Below, piece by piece: positions 1 through 11,644 of a stretch of DNA of 64,000 nt. Source of the DNA: Angiostrongylus vasorum (Eukaryota; Nematoda; Chromadorea; Rhabditida; Metastrongylidae); contig JADANN010000187.1 of assembly GCA_018806985.1 (NCBI GenBank), positions 744,001 through 808,000 on the forward strand. Reading direction: 5' to 3'. The translations under genes and the position numbers were made by a program. How positions within the stretch are numbered: the first letter of the stretch is position 1; each line of letters opens with the position of its first letter. The notes under the pieces were generated by a model that made no database searches, had not been told where the DNA came from, and saw only the letters and a program-made list of their open reading frames with translations.

Positions 1-957
1 TTATTCTTTGTGAGTTTCGATCTACAAATCTATAGATGTCATAAATCTATGGAGAAGTGTAACATGAGAAAGCGATGATAACGAAAGCTGATCGAACTTT
101 GTGGAACGAAATCGCCATCATTGTCAGATGGTCCTAGGAATTGGAAATCATCGAAATTATTAGACTACAAACAAAAGGTGAATGAAATAACGGTAAGATA
201 TAGAAGCGTAGACGATATGTGACTAGCGGACGATAGAATTAAACTTGTTAAAAAAGTCGAAGGCATATTGAAGACTGTGGGAATCTTGGGTAACGAATGG
301 TCTCGGTAGCAGAAACTTATGAGGGAAGAAGGTTGAAATAGAATTAGAACACATTTCTTTCGAAAATTCAAAGGTTTTCAGCTAGGAATATCAAATGTGG
401 ATAGTAGGATGCTCTTATTGAAGCCTGTTCTGAATTTACCTTATAGTAAACTTTTAAACGACTCTGAGGATGATACTGCTTGTGGTGGTCCGCGAGAGAT
501 CTGACGCAAAGACACCCGCTCAGAATCCGAACCAGAACCACCACGACCTGGACCACGACCTTGAGGTTCCAGCGGTAATTGGAGTCTTTTCAAAAAAAAA
601 TTCTCCGCTTTCAATTTGAGAATCGATGCAACTGCGGCCGCGAATACGGGTGGGGGGTGGCCGGGTCGAAAAAAACGGGACGCACAGGCATACACACAGC
701 ACAAACCGTTTTGAAGGTCTTTCGAATGACGACGACGACGACGATGACGACTTCCCTATAGAAATTTCAGTTCAAAAACCGCCCGGTCGTATCGCAGGGA
801 CGATTGCGTCAGCCGAAAAATTACCAACCACATTGTGATAAACGCCGCGCGATAGAAATATCGCCACGACGGAATGTCGAAAAATTTAAGGATCCGTTAG
901 CGTCTTTGGTTTTATCTGCGCAATATGTCTAACAGGAGCGTTTAGCGCTGTGTTTAC
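1..957. other. No gene recognised
   Basis: I see no exon series or repeat that I can name here. The only marked structure is a short trinucleotide run at 727-751. The open frames around 440-840 sit in CG-rich simple sequence and show no domain. Confidence 0.4.
727..751 (+). repeat. GAC trinucleotide microsatellite
   Basis: About eight GAC/GAT units in a row. In one frame it would encode a run of aspartates, but no supporting gene structure surrounds it. Confidence 0.8.
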
Positions 958-1212
958 AGCAGCCCTATGATGCACATCATTATACGGTTCGATCCCGCGT
1001 CATGTGCTAAACAAACCCCACATCTCTGCAAGGTCGACGAATCGGTATCAGACTTTTCTGGGAAAACAGAAACATTGACTTGGTATATCATTAGGCCCTT
1101 CAAAGTTCTTCTATAGGCCAAATATGTATTCAACCACCTCCATAATCCCAAATTAAGTGGAATTCATGGCATTTGCCTAGAGGGACTGATCGACGCAGTA
1201 CGCTCTATCCTT
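958..1212 (+). mobile_element. SINE-A, old degenerate copy
   Basis: It keeps the SINE-A order: a B-box-like CGGTTCGATCCC, then the caccacctccataa-type segment and a final CTCTATCCTT tail. The level of substitution suggests an old insertion. The A-box end is poorly preserved. Confidence 0.55.
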
Positions 1213-1519
1213 CATCCTTTAATACCGTCTAACCAAACTGTTTGAACCACCACCTAGGATCGCTGTGCAACTCGAACTTGATCAAATACTCGAGAATTCT
1301 CCCACTAATCGACTATAATGGCAACGGTGTTCAGCTTGGTGGGAAGAAGAGAGGAGTTGGACACTTCGCATACCGCTGGACATGGTTTAAAGCTTACAGC
1401 AAATTTCCTAACCAACATCCAATCCAAACCAACTATTAGATTTTACTCACCATCGGTACGAAACCATAAATTGTCTAGTGCTCATGTAACGATTATATAC
1501 AAGTATAAGGTTTGACTTC

Positions 1520-1742
1520 GCGCAAGGGTGCTAACCAAACTCTCCATCCTTTTCCGGTTGTTAAATTGGAATAAGACTTTTCGTTAGCCTAACAACACTG
1601 TTCGTATTCATCGATAGGTCACCGAAAGTCACTGTATAGACCAAACATACATTCCACCGTTTCTTGGGTATTACGAATGGAGTTCAATGCTTGACACATC
1701 AATAAAGGATTGATAAACAGCAAATGCCTTTATCTTGCATCT
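1520..1742 (+). mobile_element. SINE-A, old degenerate copy
   Basis: It aligns by eye to the SINE-A body, from the CCATCC-TTTCCGG segment through GCCTTTATCTT. The tRNA-like head is missing or unrecognisable. It sits about 300 bp from the previous degenerate copy and in the same orientation. Confidence 0.5.
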
Positions 1743-1744
1743 TT

Positions 1745-2600
1745 TTCTTGCTATTAGAACGTAATGTTTCGTATCTCGTGTTTGCTAAACAGAAATATAA
1801 AGAATTACAAGTATAAGGACTATGACGTTTTTGACTGTAGAGAATTCTGTAGAATTGGATTGGATATTGTATGAACATTCTGCACGAGGATTATTTTGAA
1901 TGCAATCTCCTTTACGGCTATGGGAATCATCTTAAGATCACGACTCAAGCCAAGCCAGTAAGAACGTGGGAATTTGACGATAGCCAGGAGAAAAAAAGTA
2001 GTGATGAATACCTATTTTTTTGCAGAGCTTGCCGTCGTAGAAGCCTACTGGAGGCCGTCCACCTCTGTCCTGGTGTCGCCAATGAAATGGATCTGCGATC
2101 GAAAACTGTTGATTCACGACGAACGATTTCCTAGGCCTTTGCATACACACATTTGTAAAATAATCTGTAAGAATTGAGAGAACTTGTTGTCGATTAAGTT
2201 TTTCTTTTCGGAAAATGTTGTCAGAAAAATGAACAGGAATTCAGATTACGTGGGTTTTTTAGTACGTCGCATGAGTCTGCAAAATTCCTTCGCGACGACG
2301 CAGGGGAACGCAGTGGTCCTGACAAGAACATACAGTGTCACGTTTTCTACGGAATCTGGCTAAACTGTATCGCTGAAATCCGCTCCTTTTTTGGCCTTCT
2401 TTATCCGGTATTTTGACCAGAAATTCAACAAGGAATGAACCGTAAAGAAGATGGACGAAAATAGGTTTTGCTCGATGCAAGAATTTCAGCTGCATCATAA
2501 AAAATCAGTAAGTGGATGTTAAAACTAAGCTTTGATAAGTTTTACTCATGGTGTCATTTTCACACATGAAGTAACTAATATGGATTTTCATTTAAGTTAA
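1745..2600. other. No gene recognised
   Basis: Open frames here are under 90 codons, overlap on both strands and match no family that I recognise. Confidence 0.4.
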
Positions 2601-2607
2601 TGTAAGA

Positions 2608-2892
2608 AAAGTATGTGGTGCATTGGTCGGGGGCGCCCCGCAACACACACGTGGAATCGATCCCCGCGCCCATGGCCCACCAATTCCATCCCTCTGGGGT
2701 CAGCAAAGTGGTACCAGATTTGTCAAGGAGGATAGCAGCACTGGCTCGATACATCGGTCGGCCACCGCGAGTCAATGTAAAGGCCAGATATGCATTTAAT
2801 CACCTCCAAACGGTGCTTAATGAAGTTGAATGCATGGCGCATCCCTCAGGGGATCGATCAACGCCGGAGGCTTTATCCTTTTTTTTAAAGAA
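2608..2892 (+). mobile_element. SINE-A copy
   Basis: Near full-length copy. A tRNA-like head (gtgcattggtcgg in the A-box position, gtggaatcgatcc in the B-box position) is followed by the shared body and a CTTTATCC-T(n) tail. The roughly 100-codon open frame through it recurs in other copies of the repeat and is not evidence of a gene. Confidence 0.85.
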
Positions 2893-5084
2893 AAGTAAAA
2901 ACCATTTTAAAAAAAAAGAAACAGATGGGTGATAATGCGCAGAACAGGAGAACGGGTGGCTTCTAAACAAGAAGTTAATACTGGAATAAAAGATAAATTC
3001 TGTCTAAGCAATAGCCAGATTAAGTAATATGCAATAACAAAGAAAGAAATGAACATACTAACTGGTAAGTTCATTATCTTATTATTAATCCAGAGATTTT
3101 AGCTCTGATTTGTTAGAGACTGGCAAGATCATACTGAAGGTTAAACTATGAAGTAAAATGTCATCCTTATGAATTAACTCCGAACAATTACTCATACGCA
3201 ACTATGTCGATCCGTTCGTGACTACAACAAAATACCATTGATTGGGAAATGAAACGAGGAAGAAAACCTGTGAAGAAAATCGCTTTCCTAGGAATATCTA
3301 GAGAAAGAGAAAGACGGAGGTGATACAGCAGCCATGGGAAGATGCTAATCGGAAGAACGAAAAATCGCTTACGTCGACGAACGGGGGGACATCAGAAAAT
3401 GACGACGGAGGCCTACTTTACGCGACAGAAAAAACAATAATCGACAAACAAGAACACAATCAAAATAATATTACGTCCACTGACCTGCATATGAAGATGA
3501 AAATCGTAAAAGCGCTCGCGAAAAATGATGAGCTGATGGAGTGGTGTGGGAATTCCAGATTCCTCTCGATAAGGAATTTCACGACGGCGTCAACGTGAAG
3601 AAACAATGGATTAAAGCAGAGAATATCTGTAAAGGAAACAAAGCATTCTACTTACTAGAATCAGAAGAAAACGCAGAAGTTGAACGGCCACAAAGAATAG
3701 GTGTTTGTAGACAGCAGAAGGACAACATTGATCAAAACAATGCATCCGGTGAGTAGTAACAAATGAATCAGCACAAATATATTACTCAATAGTTGTTCGA
3801 TAAGTAGAAAGTCTTAACAACGAATAGTACGGTACGCACAACAACCTCCATTTGACTGGTATTATGGGGTTGGCTTGGTAGAATCCCTTCTATTAAGTCC
3901 TGTGAGAGTTCTGCCAGAGTGTCCTCAATCTGTAGAAATTATGCAAACACCGAGCATTCTGCACAGAAAGGAGATTTGTCACGTTAATATGAGATTTCTT
4001 CTAAGACGTTGGCAATTCCCGGCGTTTTCTTTTCTCTAAGCTGGAATTTTGGATGTAAATGTCGAATAAACAGCAGAAACATCTACTCGCCGTGGTGAAG
4101 TGGTCATAAAACAACAGAGTTTGAAGTATTTCAGGGAAAGAAAAAGCCCTGTGAGAACCTCCAGCCGTATCATTTTCACAATCAAGTCCGTACAAAACCT
4201 TCTTTCATGGTTGATCGCAATGTCTAACGACAATTGTGTGAAGAGAAGTCTACAACGATGTTACAGAGACAGTATATTCGTACACTGTATTCGATCGGCG
4301 GACCAACAAGAATCGACAAGAGAAAATTACATCGACAATACTAAAAATGAACAAATTCCGGAGACACTGTCATGTTACGAGATTGATGATATTGAATGGT
4401 ACTGGAGTGCAGTAGGCACAGAGAGGTTAGAGAGGTTCAGGTTCTGAAGGAATACCAACATTTTGCACAAAAGAGAAAAAGAAACACCGCACACAAACAC
4501 ATTGGTGAATCAGAGTGGTGCAGCTCATTATTTTCTGTTACTTTTTCTACGAATCTCATCCATTATTTGTAATCTCGTACTGATACACTTTAGCTCCTTT
4601 TTTTTCCTAAAGTAAACTAAAAAGCCAAAGGGAAGTAACTTCATTACGTTTCCGCACCATTCTATATAAAACTCGTGCTCATGTCAAACTAAAGCACTAC
4701 GTATTTTAATTTTATAACAAACAAGGATGCACTGCAAAGAAATGACTGAGGCGCTAAAAACAAGGATAACTGCACGAAAACTCGTCCGTGACACCATAAC
4801 ACATTTATACCACCGATTCATACCAGACTAATTAATCTGCTCTCTAGGCGCCAGAACATTTTGATCAAAGTCCGTTTTCGGCGATGTAGTGAAGGAATCG
4901 TGTGGTGGTCGACGGTGTGCAAAGGCAAACCATCTGAGATAAAGAGATAAGCACATCACAAATCAGTTAATAAACAGCGCCGGAAGTTGGTTCTTACCAT
5001 TACATACGTTCTGTGGATCTCTAGAGTATTTGAAGAGCAGAGAACTCTTTCTTTCTTAATATTTTAGCATGGGCCGCCTCCACA
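2893..5084. other. No gene recognised; weak open segments
   Basis: This A-rich stretch has modest plus-strand open segments at 3320-3598, 3541-3756 and 4100-4447. The first two overlap in different frames, as a frameshifted or spliced coding region would, but neither resembles a family that I know. I do not call a gene. Confidence 0.35.
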
Positions 5085-5455
5085 TGCATTGCAGAAATGC
5101 CAACCTCTCCTCTATTCGATTCGTTTTCTCGCATGTATCATCCACGAAGGTATTCCAATTTGCGAAACGGTTAAGCTACTGCTTGAGGATTTTCGAACTT
5201 CTCTGTTAATGTCCTTGAATTCTAGTCGAGTCGATTCTCCCTGGAGATCTGAGACAGCCACACTATCCCAAAACCGATCCTGTGAGACCTGTGCTGAGGC
5301 CTTCACAAATCTTGTGAACCAGATGGAACGTTCCGGATAAGGATGGCACCGACTCCGAGGGAAAGCGGGTTTGGTTAGATTTGGTCGAGTTTGAACGAGG
5401 GTATTCATTGCATGGTACGGTTTCACTACCATTGCCCTACTCCTGTCCAACTGAA
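5085..5455 (-). mobile_element. SINE-B copy
   Basis: On the minus strand it shares the SINE-B body with 35222-35512, 37440-37802, 10040-10480 and 49005-49330: the TCTCAGA-TC, GGAGAATCGA and GAATTC-AGGACATTAA segments and the GATGG/GATACATGCGAG end. The tRNA-like head is altered here. Confidence 0.6.
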
Positions 5456-5865
5456 CTGACCCAAATAGGTTTATAGGAGAGATTTTGCTCTGTCATCTTA
5501 TCCGTGTATAAATAATGTCTACATAGTAGTATTTCAAGTCAAAATATGTTTATACTTGAAGCCCTCAAAAAATTGGAAACCGGAGTTATATTTTTATGAC
5601 CTCCAAAGCAAGTACAGTGGAAATATGAACATCTACGCAAAAAAAGAAATTGTCCCGTGAAGTGCAGAAAATCAGACTGTCAGACTGGTGGAATAAGCTC
5701 AATTACGTCTTATGAACTAAGGTCTTTAACATCTAAGAGTCCCTATTTAAATTAATGAAGCTCCTAGAGTATGAGATGAGACACGTTGATTTAAAGTTGA
5801 CAGCCGCCGTTACTTTCACATCAAATGTGTTGCACTCAATGACGACGACCACTGCATTTGCAAAC

Positions 5866-5905
5866 TCCTAGTCCTTCTTCTCTTCTTCTACTTCTTCTTC
5901 TAACA
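5866..5905 (+). repeat. Pyrimidine (CTT) tract
   Basis: A run of CTTCTTCTTCT-type sequence on the plus strand with no coding context. Confidence 0.7.
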
Positions 5906-6111
5906 CTTGTCTACGAAAGTCCACGTCTTCACACGTTTTGTACAGCCTTCGACATTTTGATGAACCTCATGTGCGCTGTTGTTACTTCTTTTTGCTAACT
6001 TATGACGCCTTTCCAGATGGTTCTAATTTCTTCCGTGATACTTTCAAAGCAGCTTGTAAGCTCATGCACTTAACAGTACTATTCTTGTATAGTTGAATAT
6101 ATTGAGTTCGG

Positions 6112-6230
6112 CTCCTACATCGTCCTTACGCGGCAGGCCATTTTTTTCATTCCTACTTTCATTTTTGATTTCTCCTACATCGTCCTTAGGCGGCAGGCCA
6201 TTTTTCCATTCCTGCTTTCACTTTTGATTT
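6112..6230 (+). repeat. Two-unit tandem duplication of about 59 bp
   Basis: The unit begins CTCCTACATCGTCCTTA and ends TTTTTGATTT/CTTTTGATTT. It occurs at 6112-6171 and again at 6172-6230 with a few substitutions and a short T-run difference. It lies just upstream of the recognisable part of the RTE copy. Confidence 0.8.
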
Positions 6231-6289
6231 CGGTTTTAATATCGTGTTCGAACCAACTTGTAGGAAGATCGAATAAAGAAATCGTTGAT

Positions 6290-8955
6290 GAAAATATACT
6301 TTCGTAGGATCGACATCGGTAGAGATCTGAAAACGCTCTCCTTAAAGCCGCAGATCGCATGAAATTCCATGTGATCACCTTACAAGAAACAAAAAGCAAA
6401 AAAGATCGGACATACGCCAACTAAACAACGGAACCCTTGTCATCCGCTTAGAAGAAGTCCCGTCACGATACGTCGGTGGCGTAGACTTTGTCATGCACCT
6501 GTCCAACGCGCATCTCGTGGACTCGCACAAGATCCTCTCTCCTTAGATGGCCGCCCTCCGTCTTCAAACAGTGAGTCATAAGAAGAATCACTGTCATCAG
6601 TTGCTAGTCATCGATCGAAGCAGCTGATGAGTACGAATTAGATGCGTTCTACTATCGGATGGAGGGAGTAATTCACAATAACAAAGCATACTGTTGTCGG
6701 AGAGTTCAATTCCAAAGTGGGAAAAGTCAACGAAAGCGAAAATAGGATCAGAAATTCTGGATTAGGAGTAAGAAATAGGAATGGAAACCGTCTTGCCGAA
6801 CTTCTGTTTGCAGCACTCCTTTTCCATGGAAACTCGCTTTTCCAAAAGAAAGAAAGCCGGCGTTGGACATGGAAGTCATCTGACGGTAAGACTCATGTGG
6901 AGACCGCCAATATTCTGACAAACTGAAGATGATGCCTATTCGACACAACGGTAGTCCCATGATGCTGTAGTGAGTCCGATTCCCGGTTTCTTCGCACGAA
7001 GATTCGATTCAGTCATAAGTGGAAAAGAATTCATGTCATCGACGAAGGAAAAACCCTAGCTGTATATGGTGAGAATATTCTGGATGAAATCCTATCCAAA
7101 CGTGACTAGCAGATTAAGGAAGACACGATCGACGACTACGAGCTGCTTGCCGAAGGACTTAAAGTTGCGCTGAATTCGCCTCAGTTCTTCAAGCAAGAGG
7201 ACCAGATAAGCTTGAACCTACTGCAACACGTTTAACACGGCTAGTAGTAAGTGCCAGTTGCAGAGGAGCGAGAAGAAACTAGAGGCAGTAAGGAAAAGAA
7301 GCAGTCTGGAAAAACGTCGTTGGGACTTGTTCGATTATAATGTTGCGTTATCAGCCCTGATGAACGAAGATTGGACCACCAACACCTCCTGCAATGACAT
7401 GGAATTAGTGACGGAAACGTTACACCAATCTTTTCCGTTTCACAGTCCCCGACTCGGTCCATAAAATGCCCGCTGAAGAAAAGGACCCGATGATATAACT
7501 GCCGACTTCTTCAGCGCTAGAAGCCACAATTTACTTGTTCTTCCCACAAACAATATAACCTACCTTCAAAAGGAAAAAATCCCAGACCAGTTGAGGATGT
7601 CGCCCACAGTCATCCCACCCCAAAAAAAAGATGACCGAAGGAATGTTCGTAACTATCGTCCGATATGCTTGTTCAGTGTACTCTATAAACTTTTTACGAA
7701 AATTATCATGTCGTGCACATCAAGGACATTGAATGAGACGCAACCACTGCAGCGAGCAAGATTTCGACAGTGATTTTGCTGCACAGACCACGTCCAAACC
7801 ATGTCCACGGTCACTGAAGTTTGTTGGGAACACCTCCCAGCCTTCTTACTCCTGACTTATGTCGACTGTAAAAAAGCGTTTGACACTTTCGAAAAGAATG
7901 CAATCCTATCAACGCTCGTCGACCAAGGAGTAGACCCGTCTTATATAAGGACTCTACCTGACGTACATCTTCTCCATCGACCTCTTACCAAACCCATAGG
8001 AAAAAAAGTTCGACAAGGCGAAATGATATCGCCAAGGATATTTATTGCCGGATTGCACTGGATAATGAAGTCACTCGACTGGGATGAGAACAGCATACGT
8101 ATTGATGGAAAATCCCTGTTAAATCTTTATTTCGTTGAAGATATCATTATTTTCTTGAGAGGTATCAGTGAAGTAGAGTAGAGACGATCCTCAATGAACT
8201 CAACGAAGCGGGAGTTCATGAAGAACCCATGGTGCGAAGACGAACAAATTGAAATGGAAGCATCTCTGATTGCAGAGACCACTCGTACCTTGGGCGATCA
8301 GTGAACAAGGGAAACAACATGAACGAGATGGAAGGAGACCAGCTTGCGCCGCATTCAGGCCCCCCAAAGAAGCCACCGAGCAACTGCAGAACCCGAAAAT
8401 CTGCGCTAACGTTTTTGATTCAAAGGTCCTCCGATTACACTGTTATACTGCTGAAACGTGGGCTGATACTTAACCACATCAAGAATACTCTGCAATACGC
8501 ACAGAGAGCTTTACCGATGTCGTCTGAAATATAACCGGCACTCTCAATATCTTATCGGAATGCGAAGCTCCGATTTCCGAAATCTATCCCATCTTTGAGA
8601 CTCAGGTGTACATACATCGATAGCGAAACATTGGTGTGCCGGTCATATGATGAGAAGAACAGACAACAGATGGACGAAAAGAACTGTAGGGTAGACTACA
8701 CGAGGGTGCAGGCATCTCCTAAGACCGCCACCTACACGTTGGGTGGGACATGTTCGTAACCAATGTTAATCACCTGTACTCGCAGCTGCATTTGTTTTAC
8801 AGATCACGGTATGAGACCCGCACGCGCTACCATGCTCGAACAAGACCACCACCATGGACTTCGATTGCGAGAGAAAGGAACGAATGGCATATGTGCTGGG
8901 GTCCGCACAACTTGTGAAGATCATCTAAGCATCCAAGTGAGTACCCAAGTTGAGT
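6290..8955 (+). pseudogene. RTE-clade LINE, degraded copy (endonuclease plus reverse transcriptase)
   Basis: The order of motifs is that of an RTE non-LTR retrotransposon. The endonuclease part comes first ([10 protein letters not shown] near 6365, then SAADEYELDAFY and the LFHGNSLF and RRWTWKS region to about 6920). The reverse transcriptase follows: NYRPICLFSVLYKLFTKII near 7650, LTYVDCKKAFDT near 7850 and GKKVRQGEMISPRIF near 8000. The C-terminal ERNEWHMCWGPH segment lies near 8870-8910. There are many frameshifts and stops. The catalytic FADD position reads FVED (8131-8142), so this copy cannot have an active polymerase. The 5' end is uncertain. The last 60 bp or so are shared with the R4 repeats in this window. 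Confidence 0.85.
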
Positions 8956-9057
8956 ATATCTATGTTCTTATTGAGATTTTTGGCATTCAGAATCCAGAAC
9001 ATACCCACGATCCAATAATTTGAAATAAATTGTTAGAGCTTAAAGCATTCAGTGTTG

Positions 9058-9250
9058 ATTAATCTCTTAGAATTGTGCGATGCATTCGACTCCAATATAC
9101 ATCTTACAGGTGATGAAATGCATAACTAGCTATATAGGCTTGGGGGGGGCCTATTCATAAATGAAGTCGGTGTTCTTATCGTCCAAGAAAAGTCGGATAC
9201 CAATTTGCTGATCCCAGAGAGATGACGAGTTTAGCTGGGGACGCCGGATA
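9058..9250 (-). mobile_element. SINE-A, degenerate copy
   Basis: On the minus strand the GATGAAATGCATA, GGATACCAATTTGC and GGGGACGCC segments match the SINE-A body and head in order. The middle is deleted and a G run interrupts it. Confidence 0.5.
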
Positions 9251-9507
9251 GAACTAGTAACGTGTCTGCGTATTGTTGGGCACCTCTATGCAATGCGCTA
9301 TACAACCCTTTTTGAACAATGAACATGTAATAAGAAGTTTAAAATCAATCCAATAAACTAACCAGATTCTTATGTTATATGTATAAAAGTGGATCTTGGC
9401 AAGACAAAACTTATATCCAATAATATTGAAATCTCGTAATGAAATGGTAGAACGAAAAAATGACAAAAGTCATAGTTGAAGGTGGATCTACATTATTGCG
9501 CAATTAA

Positions 9508-9796
9508 AGGATAAAAAAGCATGAAGCTCTCTGTGTTGGTCAATCCCTAAGAGATGCACCATGCATTCGACTTCATTAGGCATCGTTTGGAGGTGATTGA
9601 ATGTACATCTGGCCTTTACAATGACTCGCGGTGGCCTACCGATGTATCGAGCCAGTGCTGCTATCTTCCAAAACAAGTCTGGTCCAATTTGCCGACCTCG
9701 GAGGGATGGAGCGCTTGGTGAGCAATGGGCGTGGGGATTGATCTCACGTGTGTGTTGCAAGGCTCCTCCGACCACTGCGCCATACGTGCCCCCTGT
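9508..9796 (-). mobile_element. SINE-A copy
   Basis: Near full-length copy: tail (GGATAAAAAAGCATGAAGCTCT) at low coordinates, tRNA-like head (GGCGCAGTGG, TGAGATCGATCC) at high coordinates. The long open frames on both strands here are the ones that recur in every copy. Confidence 0.85.
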
Positions 9797-10039
9797 TTTG
9801 CGCAATTATCGCTTTTGATTCGTTTACTTCTATTTCGAAACGAGTTTGGCTAGGATGGATAAGTGAATGAAGCTGTGCTCAGGAGTACGCAGCTGTGTAG
9901 CTCACAACAACGAAGATAAGAGTGCAAACAAGCAGACAAATGGAACAAGCCGTTGCAATCGAATTATGAACGGTCAATTCTTCAACTATCAAGAAATTTG
10001 ATAATACTTTGCATTTGACTGTTGTAATACATTTTTGGC

Positions 10040-10480
10040 TCTTTTATCAAGGCACGCCCCCTTAATATTTCTGAATGCGTGAAAAGGTAAATGCCGTTCA
10101 CCACGATCTGGCTCGATCTCAACCCGGGCTAGCCAAGTTTTTCATAGCTCCAGGGTCTGGATATTGCTACCAAACTTGTCTTGGACCAGCTTACACCCAT
10201 CAATCCACGTTAGTACACTCTAGCACGGCTATCTCAGAGCTACAGGTAGAATTGACTCTGCCAGCATTCTACGAAGTTCATTAAGAAGACAATTTTCATG
10301 AAATAACCGAACACAAACGCAAAAAATTGGAAGAACGGATGCGAGGAAATGAATCGAGTGAAGAAAGCGCCACGATCTGTGTAGTAGATGTGGTAACGGG
10401 CTATGCAAAATAGAAAAAAATATACAGAAATAAGCGATAGGACAGCTAAACTGTTATAACGAACCTCACCAGCGTTCACG
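10040..10480 (+). mobile_element. SINE-B copy
   Basis: It follows the SINE-B order: CGATCTCAACCCGGG in the B-box area, AGCACGGCTATCTCAGAG, the AATTGACTCTGCCAGCATTCTACGA region, then GGATGCGAGGAAATGAATCG. The closest match by eye is the copy at 49005-49330. Confidence 0.65.
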
Positions 10481-10980
10481 TCAAGCCATCACCGGATATC
10501 AACGTAACGTCGGAGAGCTATGTCCCGTAGAAGTCGAAGACATCGCGCGAAGTAACAAGCGATAGATAGACATACTTGAATTTTTTTTAATTCTCGAAAA
10601 TTAGCATGTATGACATTTTTCTCTTTCGCTGGATATACAACTCGTCGTAATGCTTCCACCTATTCGCTTTCTCTTAACCGAACGCACAGTGGTCAACTAA
10701 TTCGCGAGTACCCATTTCTTCCAAGATCAAGTAGACACTATTGAACACCATACTATCCAATCACCATTTGTTCGAAGGTAAGCTATCTACTCCTACAAAT
10801 GTGATCGTAATTGCAGTTGTACGTCAGCCTTATTCTAATTTTCGAAAGGTTTACCAACATTATGATGAATACCTCTATGACATCGAAGTTTTAACAGATC
10901 AGAATTCTGCCAGAAACCAATCCTACGTTTTTTAGAGCATTTGGTGTGATCTTGCTCCATGCTGACAACGAATAGTGGGC

Positions 10981-11020
10981 GCGCGTATCGTAGTGGTTAG
11001 AGGTGCCCACAAACACATCG
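10981..11020 (+). repeat. tRNA-like SINE head remnant
   Basis: GCGCGCGTATCGTAGTGGTTAG resembles the A-box end of SINE-A, but the sequence beyond about 11020 is unrelated. I read it as a truncated head. No tRNA cloverleaf follows. Confidence 0.4.
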
Positions 11021-11644
11021 TCATCTGTCTGTCTCCGCCCCTAGTGTGCTACTTCGTACCAGATTAGTTTGGAAGGACAAAAAAAACCACTAAGTTAACA
11101 CATCGGCAGCCCCCACCACCCCAAGTCACTGTATAAAACCTACACATTATGCATCACAAGATACGCTTTCAAATCGAATGAACACGACTACCTTAAGGGA
11201 CTAGTCAATGCTGAACACTTATTTTTTGGACCACAACCACACTCAAATTGAATTGTGGTACTCAAACCTTATCTTCTTCTTGTGCAATTGCTAAATTTTG
11301 AGCAATCTGACAGATCAATGAGAATGACAACATAGTGGATCTCAAGATTATCCAAACCTCTACACGGCCTACAAAATTGGCGAAACTGATTGTGGTTCGT
11401 ATAAAGTATTGAGCAGCTAAAACGCCTCATGGGTTCAGAATACTATTTGCAAAGACATCAGGCCCAAAACGGAACACCACATTCTACGACTACTGAAGCA
11501 GAAAAAAAACAAATCTGGAACATACTGAAGTTTTGCTGTGCAACTCACAAAAAGCTGACTATTCATTTTGGACAATTTTCTACAAAGGGTTTTCTTTGTG
11601 CGCTAATCATCTGTCACCTGTATCACATGTCATCCTGTTTATAG
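11021..11644. other. No gene recognised
   Basis: No repeat or coding segment that I can identify. The 71-codon open frame near 11429 is unsupported. Confidence 0.35.

Noticed and set aside
2615..2932. Recurring open frame encoding YIGRPP-, EVECMAHPSGI-type text, also at 16, 32.5, 35.7 and 46.4 kb
   Set aside because: It is the SINE-A body read as protein. Copies carry indels and the frame is not conserved as codons.
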